This document shows, in pieces, positions 46,912 to 55,032 of a stretch of DNA of 64,000 nucleotides. Position 1 is the first letter of the stretch, and every line of letters starts with the position of its first letter. A program made the translations under genes and the position numbers. The notes under the pieces are model-generated. The model made no database searches, had not been told where the DNA came from, and was given only the letters and a program-made list of their open reading frames with translations. Source of the stretch: Opitutales bacterium (GTDB taxonomy: Bacteria > Verrucomicrobiota > Verrucomicrobiia > Opitutales > Intestinicryptomonadaceae); NCBI GenBank assembly GCA_015061945.1, contig SUVP01000007.1:1-64000 (forward strand), given 5' to 3'.

Positions 46912-48594
46912 ATGACAAAAACATTATCTAAATTAGTATCGTTGGGGATGGCAATTTTGGCAATCGTTGGTTGCTCGTCTGTCCCACAAGTTCAAGTTAA
47001 GAACGTATATCAAGGAGATGTTATCATTTATGGTGGTACATCGGGGGCGGTTGTTGCTGCAATTCGTGCGGCAAAGTCGGGCAAAAAAGTGTTCCTTGTC
47101 TCGCCTGAAGAAAATCTCGGTGCTATGAGTTCATCGGGCTTGGGTATGACAGACTCTGGTAAGACACATGCAATCGGTGGTCTTTCGAGAGAATTTTATA
47201 AACGCGTATATCAAGAATACAAAGACCCAAAACATTGGTATGCAGAAAAGCGTTCTGAATTTGGCGGACAAGGTCAAGGCACGAAAGCTATCAATGAAAA
47301 AGAAAAAACAATGTGGATTTTTGAACCACGCATTGCGTCGATTGTCTACAAGAAGTGGCTTGCAGAATATCCAAATATCACAATCCACAAGGGACAATAT
47401 CTCGACAGAGACAACGGTGTTGAGATGAAAGACAAACGCATTTTGTCTATCACAACACTCGCTGGCAACAAGTATATCGGCAAGATGTTTATCGACGCTG
47501 GCTTTGAAGGCGACCTTATGGCAAGTGCTGGTTGCGAATACACAACAGGTCGCGAAGGCAACGCAAAGTATAATGAAGATTTCAATGGCTATCGTGATTC
47601 ACTCCGCCACAATTACCACAACTTTGGCGGTTTAAAAGTTGACCCATATAAAATCAAGGGCGACCCATCAAGTGGTTTGCTTAAATATATCTCGGCAGAA
47701 AAGCCACTCAAAAATGGTGCACCTGACAAGAAAATCCAAGCATACAACTATCGTATGTGCTTAACAAGCTACGAACCAAACAAGATTCCGATTACAAAGC
47801 CAGAAAATTATAATCCAGAAGATTATGAACTTTGCGGACGTTGGTTTGAAGCCGATCCAAACGCACATCCGCTTATTATCTCGCGTATGCCAAATCACAA
47901 GACGGATATGAACAATAAGCAAGCTTTCTCGACCGACTTCATCGGTGAAAACTACGCATATCCTGACGCATCGTACGAAGAACGTGCACGCATCGCAAAA
48001 GCTCACAAAGATTATCAGTTGGGCTTGCTCTACTTCTTCTTGACAGATCCACGCACCCCAAAAGCATTCAAAGACAAAATCAGTAAATATGGTTTGCCGA
48101 AGGATGAATTCACAAACACAGGCAACTGGCCTTTCTATATGTATATCCGCGAAGCTCGTCGCTTGGTTGGCGAATACGTTATGACACAACACGATTGCCA
48201 AAATACAAAAGCAACACCTGAGCCAATCGGTATGGGTTCGTATACGCTCGACTCGCACAATACTTCACGTTTTGTAACTGAAGAAGGCTATGTACAAAAC
48301 GAAGGCGATGTTGAAGTAACGATTGGTGCAAGCGGTCCATACAAGATTTCTTATGGCTCGATTATCCCAAAGCGTAAAGATTGCCGAAATCTCTATGTTG
48401 TATGTGCTGTATCTTCATCACACATCGCATATGGTTCAATCAGAATGGAACCTGTATTTATGATTCTCGGACACTCTGCAGCAGCAGCAGCGGTTCAATC
48501 AATCGACGACAATCTTGATGTACAAGATATCGACTACATCAAGTTGGCAAAGACACTTCGCAGAGAAGGTCAAATCTTGAACGTCAGAAAATAA
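46912..48594 (+). CDS. FAD-dependent oxidoreductase lipoprotein (PF12831-like)
   Basis: A 560-residue protein with a lipoprotein signal: lipobox AIVGC, Cys near residue 21. A flavin-binding Rossmann motif follows (VIIYGGTSGAVVAAIRAAKSGKKV), then NLGAMSSSGLGMTDSG. The pattern is that of the PF12831 family, which includes proteins annotated as xanthan lyase-associated oxidoreductases. It likely oxidises or reduces a sugar or sugar derivative outside the cytoplasm, but the natural electron partner is unclear. It opens the carbohydrate group and is followed after 186 nt by an exported DapA-like gene. Confidence 0.8.
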   Translation: MTKTLSKLVSLGMAILAIVGCSSVPQVQVKNVYQGDVIIYGGTSGAVVAAIRAAKSGKKVFLVSPEENLGAMSSSGLGMTDSGKTHAIGGLSREFYKRVYQEYKDPKHWYAEKRSEFGGQGQGTKAINEKEKTMWIFEPRIASIVYKKWLAEYPNITIHKGQYLDRDNGVEMKDKRILSITTLAGNKYIGKMFIDAGFEGDLMASAGCEYTTGREGNAKYNEDFNGYRDSLRHNYHNFGGLKVDPYKIKGDPSSGLLKYISAEKPLKNGAPDKKIQAYNYRMCLTSYEPNKIPITKPENYNPEDYELCGRWFEADPNAHPLIISRMPNHKTDMNNKQAFSTDFIGENYAYPDASYEERARIAKAHKDYQLGLLYFFLTDPRTPKAFKDKISKYGLPKDEFTNTGNWPFYMYIREARRLVGEYVMTQHDCQNTKATPEPIGMGSYTLDSHNTSRFVTEEGYVQNEGDVEVTIGASGPYKISYGSIIPKRKDCRNLYVVCAVSSSHIAYGSIRMEPVFMILGHSAAAAAVQSIDDNLDVQDIDYIKLAKTLRREGQILNVRK

Positions 48595-48595
48595 T

Positions 48596-48712
48596 CTGAT
48601 AAATACAAACTCAAAAGAAGGGGCTGCAAAACAATTTGCGTACTCTGATTTTACACCGTCTGGATAAATACAAACTCAAAAAAAAGGGACTGCAAAACGC
48701 AGTTCCTTTTTT
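48596..48712 (+). repeat. duplicated terminator region, first copy decayed
   Basis: TCTGATAAATACAAACTCAAAA-GAAGGGGCTGCAAAAC recurs as TCTGGATAAATACAAACTCAAAA-AAAAGGGACTGCAAAAC, about 63 nt later. Only the second copy keeps the arm that closes the hairpin. Confidence 0.7.
48681..48712 (+). terminator. terminator of the FAD oxidoreductase gene
   Basis: AAGGGACTGC and GCAGTTCCTT form a 10-bp stem (one G-T) followed by a T run. Confidence 0.85.
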
Positions 48713-48780
48713 ATGGTATGACAAATCGCTTTTTGGCGATTTCCTTGACAATAACTCACAACAAAAATAATCTAATTTCT

Positions 48781-49911
48781 ATGAAAAGAAGAACATTTTT
48801 TAAAAATTTATCGTTAGCTGGAACATCGGCTTTAGCAGGCGGTTGTGCCACAGTTGAGAAAAAATCTAAAGGCGTAAAACCTGTCAAAAGAGTAGATGGC
48901 AAAGGAGACCCAAGAATGCGTGGACCTTTCCCTATTCTATCCACCCCATTCACAGAATCTGGTGAAGTAGATTACAACACACTCGCATGCGAGGCTAAAT
49001 TTGTTAGCGATTGTGGATGCAATATGATTTGGCCACAATCAAACGCAGCAATCGACTTGCTGTCGACAGAAGAAAAGTTCAAGGGTATGCAAGTTATCGC
49101 CGAGGCATTGCAAGGCTCAAAGTCGACTGTCGCCTTTGGTTGCAACGGCAAAAATATTGAGCATATGGTAGAACATGTTAAGCACGTTGAATCGCTCGCA
49201 GATAAATATAAGAATACAAACATTGCTTTAATATCTCGACCTGCCGACAACACACAAAATCAGGAAGACGCAAAAAAATATTTTCTCGAATTAGAAAAGC
49301 ACACATCACGTCCGACAATAATTCAGACTGTCGGAGGAAACTCGTGCAAGATAAAGGCGATTGATGTAGATATTCTCATCGATTTAGCAAAACGCAATCC
49401 CAAGGTATTTGGCTACATCAAAGAAGAAACAGGTAATGCCGAAGAGTGTAATTTGCGTATGAGAAAAGAAATCTCTGCAAAACCGATAATCCACACAGTA
49501 TATAGTGCGTGGGGTGGTTGGCAATGGTTGTACCAAATGCGTAGAATTGGCTCCGAAGGTCTTGTATCCGAACGTGCAGTTTACGCCGACTTGCTCGCAT
49601 ATATTTGGGAACAAGTAGAAAATGGCGACATCAACGGAACATTATCAGACGCATTTTCTAAACTTTTGCTCGCATACAATTTTTCATATTATGCGAAAGG
49701 TGGAACATCGGGAGACTTGCGTGGAGCACATCTTTACGTCTTCCAAAAACGTGGAGTATTCAAGAACAGACTCTCGAGAGAATACATCAAAAAGAATCGC
49801 AAGTTGATTGTTCCTCAAACGCCAATAATAAAAGATTGCAAACTGACACAACAACAAATCGACGAAATAGACACTTGCTTGGAAACTATTTCAAAATATT
49901 TCAAAGTATAA
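48781..49911 (+). CDS. exported DHDPS/NAL-family aldolase-like protein
   Basis: A 376-residue relative of dihydrodipicolinate synthase and N-acetylneuraminate lyase with an export signal. MKRRTFFKNLSLAGTSALAGGC holds a twin-arginine motif and a lipobox Cys at residue 22, unlike cytoplasmic DapA. The Schiff-base Lys is kept (GYIKEETGN, Lys214). The usual GTTGE loop is replaced by MIWPQSNAAIDLL, and the YYN tyrosine position reads SRPADNT. So aldolase chemistry via the normal triad is doubtful. It sits between the FAD oxidoreductase and the GH42-like gene, so a role with a released sugar acid is plausible. I start at the ATG at 48781; the ORF's upstream residues are not part of the signal. Confidence 0.78.
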   Translation: MKRRTFFKNLSLAGTSALAGGCATVEKKSKGVKPVKRVDGKGDPRMRGPFPILSTPFTESGEVDYNTLACEAKFVSDCGCNMIWPQSNAAIDLLSTEEKFKGMQVIAEALQGSKSTVAFGCNGKNIEHMVEHVKHVESLADKYKNTNIALISRPADNTQNQEDAKKYFLELEKHTSRPTIIQTVGGNSCKIKAIDVDILIDLAKRNPKVFGYIKEETGNAEECNLRMRKEISAKPIIHTVYSAWGGWQWLYQMRRIGSEGLVSERAVYADLLAYIWEQVENGDINGTLSDAFSKLLLAYNFSYYAKGGTSGDLRGAHLYVFQKRGVFKNRLSREYIKKNRKLIVPQTPIIKDCKLTQQQIDEIDTCLETISKYFKV

Positions 49912-49918
49912 TTCTTGC

Positions 49919-49956
49919 AAAAAGTGCTGTTCGCAAATGGCAAACAGCACTTTTTT
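49919..49956. terminator. bidirectional terminator between the DapA-like and GH42-like genes
   Basis: AAAAGTGCTGTT and AACAGCACTTTT form a 12-bp stem with a T run on one side and A-rich sequence on the other, between converging genes. Confidence 0.85.
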
Positions 49957-49990
49957 TCGATGCGAGTAATCGCTCTGTTTCGAAAACTTC

Positions 49991-52753
49991 TTATTGCAAT
50001 TTCAAGAACAAGCAATCGCCTTTTTTCATATCGAGTTTAAGGTTTGGAGCTTTGCCAATTTTCTCCCATGATACCGCATTATAGACATCTTTTGTCGACG
50101 GGATATTTAAGTTCACAATGCCATCGCCAAGTGCTACAACCGAGATGTAATTGCCATTAGCATATACACTCGCATTATCATTTGTATAAACATGCACACC
50201 TGCAAGTTTTATCATATGCTTATAAAGAACGGGTGGGACACTTGGCACAGCGACAAACAACTGCGAACATTTTCCGTTCGGACGCAAAACAATCGCAGGA
50301 GCGTCGTTTGAGAACTTTGCAAGCACAATATCTTTTTCTTGCGGAACTATTGAAAGCAATGGATTTATCTTTTTGTTAAAGCCGATAAATTCAGGCAATC
50401 CGAGCTTTTTACCTTCTGGAGTTGCCATTGCTTGTGCATCGACATCACCAGCATATTTAACTTCAAAACCTGTTGCACGCTTCACCGATTTCAACGAGAA
50501 TTTATTTTTATCTGAATTGATAAGACCAGTCGAAAGCACATAAATACAAGCCGATGTTTTTGCTACTTCTGCCATTTGCTTGCGTTGCTTTGCAGTCAAA
50601 CTATAAGCACCTAAAAATACATTGAGCCTTGGAGACACTTTTTTCTCGAGAATATCGTCGAGCAAATAATGTCCGAATGGAGCTCCACAACGATTAAATA
50701 CTGCTCTTGCTGGAGAAAGTAGTACGCCTGTCGACGCATATGGAGCTGTGCCTCCATAAATTGAACATATCGATTCTTCGTTGAATGCGAGTGCAATATC
50801 GGGACGATACGGAGTTGGATTTGCGATAATATCTTTTTCAGCCTTATCAAAAAGTTTCATTTGTTCCCAAAGTACTGGGTCGTTGAACCAGCCGTCGCCA
50901 AACAAGTCCATCCACCACGACGCCTGATTACGAATTGCCTCTTGTGCGAGATTTCTTCGCAATACTTGGATTGTCTTTTCTTGAGTATCGAGAAGTGGGT
51001 CTGTCGCAGGGCATCTGCCCATAATTTTCACGTCGAGATATGTACTTGTATCGTCTTCGTCGAGCCAAATTTTTCCCGCCTCTGCGATGGATTCCGCAGC
51101 TCCCATAACTGTTTTTGCGTCTCCAAATTTTCTATCTTGATACGAGATTGGACCACAGATAACGTCGATTTGCGGAAGGGCGATAAGTTTTTTCAAACCA
51201 TAGTGCCCAGACACCGCTGGAGAATTGCGTGCTCCAGAAAATTCAAAACCATAACCATAGAAGAAAATCGAGAGTCGGCGAGGTGCGTATTTTCGGATTA
51301 CATCGCCAAAGCCTGCCAAAATATCGACCATTTCATCTTGTAAGAAAGTATTAAAATCTATCACGTTTTGATTTTTTTGCGGATTGATAAGATAATTTAC
51401 TTCTTTCAAATTTTTATGTAAATCGACCTCACCATTGCCACTGCGTTCGCTTGCAGTTGGTACTTCGACATTATTGAACGACACGTTCTGTCGATTCCAT
51501 GCTTTGCGAAGGTTTGCAGTTGTTGTATATTTTTTCTTCAACCATTTACGCCAAGCTTTGAGTGTTGAAGTATCGTATCCATTCAGTGGTTTTAGCCATG
51601 TTCCGCCATAGAACCACTCGCCTGTATTTTGACCAGTTGGCATATAGCCAGCCATATTTTCTGGATAATTTTTTTCGCAGTGTTCGATAAAAAGTTGAAG
51701 TGCTTTGTAAGCTTCTTTGCGATATTTTTCCGACGATACCGACGCGAACGCTTGGTTTACAACGCCGTCGCTACTTTTCATCATTTCATCTGGATTAGCC
51801 ATTCTCCACCAACGTGGAGCATCGACCACCACACGAGGCCAAATTTTCGCATTCGGATTAGCTTCGATAATAGTTTTTATCACGTTGTCGATATGTGCAT
51901 AATTTGGTTGTTCATTTTCTTTTGTCCAAACACCGCTGATAATGCACGACACATAATCTACACCACCATTTTTTGCACAAATTATTTGTGGAACAAATGT
52001 CGATTTTCCATTTGACGCCAAGCGAGTAAATCCGCCCTTGGTATTATACAACGCAAGCCCTAAATTTCTTTGCGGGGTTGCTTTTACCTCAACTTCGACT
52101 TTGTAATCTACGCCTTTCTTTAATTTCAGACCATTCATATAAAGATGAAACCCGAGTGTCTTTGGATTTCTATCTTTGAGATGAAGTGCGAGCACTTGCT
52201 TGCCGTCAATTTTCTCTGTCGTCAAGGACACTGGTGGATTATCTTTAATCCCATTGCAAAAATATCTGACCACACAAGCCTTTGGGGATTTTTTTTCAAA
52301 ATCTCCGTGTGCGACAATCTCGCCTGTTTTCTTCTCGATAAGTTGTATTTTTGAAAAATACACTTTCCCACGAGCTTCCCCTGTACGCAGTTGCAAACTC
52401 ACCGATTGATAATCTTTATCGGGCGTATATTCAAATGATAGCAACGACCATTTGTCATCAATTTTTGGAAGAATTGCTCCGCCGAAACCGCCCCAAAATA
52501 CACGACCACGAACGGGCTTGCCGTTTTCGGTCATAAACGGAACGCCATTGAACTTTTCCACTTTATAAAGAATATCTCGGCTTTTCTGCTCCGACTTAAT
52601 CTCAACTTTTTCACATCGCTTTTCTTGTTGTTGAGTTTGCATAGCGACTGATTTTGGCGATACTGCCGACAATTTCTCCGATTGATTTTTCTCGAAACAC
52701 CCTGTCGAAAAAATTGTAAATAACGATAGTAATAGTAGTGTAGCTTTTTTCAT
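49991..52753 (-). CDS. lipoprotein glycoside hydrolase, GH42-like beta-galactosidase
   Basis: A 920-residue lipoprotein (lipobox IFSTGC, Cys near residue 19). After an N-terminal beta-rich carbohydrate-binding-like region (about 80-260), a clan GH-A barrel begins. YMPTGQNTGEWFYGGTW carries a candidate acid/base Glu in the GEW context, and KIWLDEDDTSTY a candidate nucleophile. Overall layout, with a long C-terminal domain after the barrel, recalls GH42 and relatives. The likely target is a beta-galactoside or other plant glycan. It is convergent with the DapA-like gene and divergent from the GH127 gene, with 164 bp of shared promoter space. Family assignment is tentative. Confidence 0.65.
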   Translation of the reverse strand: MKKATLLLLSLFTIFSTGCFEKNQSEKLSAVSPKSVAMQTQQQEKRCEKVEIKSEQKSRDILYKVEKFNGVPFMTENGKPVRGRVFWGGFGGAILPKIDDKWSLLSFEYTPDKDYQSVSLQLRTGEARGKVYFSKIQLIEKKTGEIVAHGDFEKKSPKACVVRYFCNGIKDNPPVSLTTEKIDGKQVLALHLKDRNPKTLGFHLYMNGLKLKKGVDYKVEVEVKATPQRNLGLALYNTKGGFTRLASNGKSTFVPQIICAKNGGVDYVSCIISGVWTKENEQPNYAHIDNVIKTIIEANPNAKIWPRVVVDAPRWWRMANPDEMMKSSDGVVNQAFASVSSEKYRKEAYKALQLFIEHCEKNYPENMAGYMPTGQNTGEWFYGGTWLKPLNGYDTSTLKAWRKWLKKKYTTTANLRKAWNRQNVSFNNVEVPTASERSGNGEVDLHKNLKEVNYLINPQKNQNVIDFNTFLQDEMVDILAGFGDVIRKYAPRRLSIFFYGYGFEFSGARNSPAVSGHYGLKKLIALPQIDVICGPISYQDRKFGDAKTVMGAAESIAEAGKIWLDEDDTSTYLDVKIMGRCPATDPLLDTQEKTIQVLRRNLAQEAIRNQASWWMDLFGDGWFNDPVLWEQMKLFDKAEKDIIANPTPYRPDIALAFNEESICSIYGGTAPYASTGVLLSPARAVFNRCGAPFGHYLLDDILEKKVSPRLNVFLGAYSLTAKQRKQMAEVAKTSACIYVLSTGLINSDKNKFSLKSVKRATGFEVKYAGDVDAQAMATPEGKKLGLPEFIGFNKKINPLLSIVPQEKDIVLAKFSNDAPAIVLRPNGKCSQLFVAVPSVPPVLYKHMIKLAGVHVYTNDNASVYANGNYISVVALGDGIVNLNIPSTKDVYNAVSWEKIGKAPNLKLDMKKGDCLFLKLQ

Positions 52754-52917
52754 AATGTTTAAATTATCTTTGAGTTTGTTGAAAATTGTAAATTATTAGG
52801 CGATTTTTTTACTTACCAAACTTTACCAATCAATGCACTTATATCAACAAAAAACATCTTGACGCAATTTTCGGGAATTTGTAGGTTTTATTTGGAACAT
52901 TTATATATATTCAATTT

Positions 52918-54804
52918 ATGAAAAAATTATTGTATCTATCATCACTTGTTATTGCGTCGTCAGCTTTTTGTGCAGACGCACCAAACGTAAATCCAAAGGT
53001 AAAAGATAAGTTGGCATATCCAACTTGTGGTGCTGTTGAAATGAAAGGCGTCATTGGCGACTCACTCCAAACCGCCCTCAAAGGCAACATTCTCGTTTGG
53101 GATATTGACGATTTAGTTCGCCCATTCAAAACTCGACAAGAAGAAAAACTTTGGCAGATAGAATTTTGGGGCAAGTGGTACACTTCGGCAGAATTAGCTT
53201 ACGATTTCTCACCAAGCCCTGCCCTCGATGCACGCCTAAAATACGGTGCAAATGAGCTTATCAAAACTCAAGATAAAGAAGGGTCTATCACCACCTACAA
53301 AAAAGATCACGAGTTCAAATTTAACGAAACTGGAGCTGTTGGCAACTTCCACGGCTCTTGGGATATTTGGGGCAGAAAGTATGTATTGCTTGGTTTGATG
53401 GGTGAGTTTGCACGCACAAACAATCCGAAAATTCTTGAATCGGCTTGCAGACACGCCGACTACATTCTCAAGCACATCGGTAGTAGTAAAGAAGGTAAAC
53501 GTGAGATTGTGCAAGTAGGCTGTTGGGAAGGCTTGGCATCGTCAAGTATCCTCGAACCTATGGTGCTTTTGTATCGTGCTTCGGGCGACAAACGATACCT
53601 CGATTTCTGCGAGTGGGTCGTTAAATCGTGGGAAACAAATGTCGTAAAACCTGATATTCTCAACAAGGCACTTAAGGGCGTTACTGTTTTTGATATGTTC
53701 GCTCATCCTATCGCCAACCCGAAAAAATACATCGATTATGGTCGCTCAAAAGCATATGAAATGATGTCGTGCTTCGAAGGTTTGACAGAACTCTACCGCA
53801 TAACTGGCAACCCTATTTATAAAAAAGCAGTCGACAATGTTATCAACTGCATTCGCAACAGAGAAATTACTGTTCTCGGCTCGGCAGCAATGCACGAACG
53901 CTGGAGCGACGGTGCTTTTGAACAACAACGTACCACACCATATTGGCAAGAAACTTGCGTAACTGTAACATGGATTAAATTTGCAGCTCAACTTTTGCGT
54001 CTGACTGGCGACGTAAAATATGCTAACGATATCGAAGTTTCAACTTACAATTCGATGATTGCATCGCAAGGCAAAGATGGCTCGTGGTGGTCGCACTACA
54101 ACAATATGAGCGGTATTCGCAAGCCTGCACCTGAACACTGCAAAATGCATATGAATTGCTGTGTAGCAAGTGGTCCACGTGGGCTTTTCCTCCTCCCAAA
54201 ACTCGCCTATATGACTGGCGACAACAGTGTAGTTGTCAACCTCTACGAAAACGGTGGAGCATCTCTTAAACTCGCAAACGGTAATGTCGATATAGCAATG
54301 TCTGCCCCCGACTACATCCGCAACAACACTGCCATTATGACAATTAACGGACTCACAAACGGCTCACAAAAATTCGACCTCAAGCTTCGCATCCCTGAAT
54401 GGAGCGAAAACACTCTCGTTTTTGTCAATGGCGAAAAAGTCGAAAATGTCAAATCCGGACAATATCTCTCGCTCAATCGACAATTCAAAGATGGCGACGA
54501 AATATCTATCACCTTTGACGCACGCACAAAAGTTCTTCGAGACCCCAAGAACAAAAACTTCTTTGTTCTCAAGCACGGACCTTATGTTCTCGCACAAGAT
54601 CGTCGTTTCACAAAAGATTTCGACAAGCCTGCAAGAGTTAAAATCGTCGACGGTACTGTCAACGCAACACCGACTTATCTCAAAGATACAAATGTTGCAG
54701 TTGACGTAGAAATGCAAGACGGCACAAAGCGTCGCTTTATCGACTACGCTTCAGCTGGTGCCACATGGGACAAATCCTCTGAATTCAAAATTTGGCTTTT
54801 TTAA
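52918..54804 (+). CDS. secreted GH127-family beta-L-arabinofuranosidase-like protein
   Basis: A 628-residue protein with a signal peptide (VIASSAFCA before DAPNV). An all-helical (alpha/alpha) barrel is followed by beta-sandwich domains, as in GH127 (DUF1680). The zinc and catalytic cysteine set is visible: Glu and Cys in YWQETCVTVTW, and the paired cysteines in MNCCVASGPRG. GH127 enzymes use the Cys as nucleophile on beta-L-arabinofuranosides. The stop TAA is followed within 5 nt by two tandem copies (B and C) of the structured repeat, each with its own terminator. Confidence 0.85.
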   Translation: MKKLLYLSSLVIASSAFCADAPNVNPKVKDKLAYPTCGAVEMKGVIGDSLQTALKGNILVWDIDDLVRPFKTRQEEKLWQIEFWGKWYTSAELAYDFSPSPALDARLKYGANELIKTQDKEGSITTYKKDHEFKFNETGAVGNFHGSWDIWGRKYVLLGLMGEFARTNNPKILESACRHADYILKHIGSSKEGKREIVQVGCWEGLASSSILEPMVLLYRASGDKRYLDFCEWVVKSWETNVVKPDILNKALKGVTVFDMFAHPIANPKKYIDYGRSKAYEMMSCFEGLTELYRITGNPIYKKAVDNVINCIRNREITVLGSAAMHERWSDGAFEQQRTTPYWQETCVTVTWIKFAAQLLRLTGDVKYANDIEVSTYNSMIASQGKDGSWWSHYNNMSGIRKPAPEHCKMHMNCCVASGPRGLFLLPKLAYMTGDNSVVVNLYENGGASLKLANGNVDIAMSAPDYIRNNTAIMTINGLTNGSQKFDLKLRIPEWSENTLVFVNGEKVENVKSGQYLSLNRQFKDGDEISITFDARTKVLRDPKNKNFFVLKHGPYVLAQDRRFTKDFDKPARVKIVDGTVNATPTYLKDTNVAVDVEMQDGTKRRFIDYASAGATWDKSSEFKIWLF

Positions 54805-54873
54805 ATGACGGGCACCGACAAGCGATTGCCGTAGGCAATATCGCTTGTTGATTTCGGGTTGCCGATTTTACAG
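54805..54873 (+). repeat. post-stop structured repeat, copy B (after GH127 gene)
   Basis: ATGACGGGCACCG, then ACAAGCGAT (54818-54826), TGCC-gta-GGCA, AT bulge, ATCGCTTGT (54840-54848), TTGATTTCGGGTTGCCGATTTTACAG. The inner pairs TGCC/GGCA replace TGCT/AGCA of copies A and D, and the outer AA/TT replaces AG/CT, so pairing is preserved. Confidence 0.85.
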
Positions 54874-54904
54874 AAAACTCTCCAAAGCATTGGAGAGTTT
54901 TCGT
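54874..54904 (+). terminator. first terminator of the GH127 gene
   Basis: AAAACTCTCCAA and TTGGAGAGTTTT form a perfect 12-bp stem with loop AGCA, directly after repeat copy B. Confidence 0.85.
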
Positions 54905-54917
54905 TTTAGTATTTTAT

Positions 54918-54985
54918 ATGACGGGCACCGACAAGCGATTGACAAAGTCAATATCGCTTGTTGATTTCGGATTGCCGATTTCACA
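54918..54985 (+). repeat. post-stop structured repeat, copy C (tandem with B)
   Basis: ATGACGGGCACCG, ACAAGCGAT (54931-54939), TGAC-aaa-GTCA, AT bulge, ATCGCTTGT (54953-54961), TTGATTTCGGATTGCCGATTTCAC. The inner helix TGAC/GTCA is a third compensated version. The copy and its terminator repeat the copy B unit with a period of about 113 nt. Confidence 0.85.
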
Positions 54986-54987
54986 AA

Positions 54988-55019
54988 AAAACTCTCCAAA
55001 AATCTTGGAGAGTTTTTTT
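54988..55019 (+). terminator. second terminator of the GH127 gene
   Basis: AAAACTCTCCAA and TTGGAGAGTTTT with loop AATC-type sequence and a T run, after repeat copy C. It is also close to the stop of the converging gene at 55033. Confidence 0.8.
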
Positions 55020-55032
55020 GTTTTCTTTGCGG

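Noticed and set aside
54806-54835. Short peptide reading from ATGACGGGCACCG in the repeat copies
   Set aside because: The frame stops after nine codons in copy B, stays open in copy C, and lacks an ATG in A and D, so no peptide is conserved. The stem pairing is what is kept.
54805-55019. CRISPR array
   Set aside because: Only two units, each with a terminator and a long palindrome, and no constant spacer structure or cas genes.
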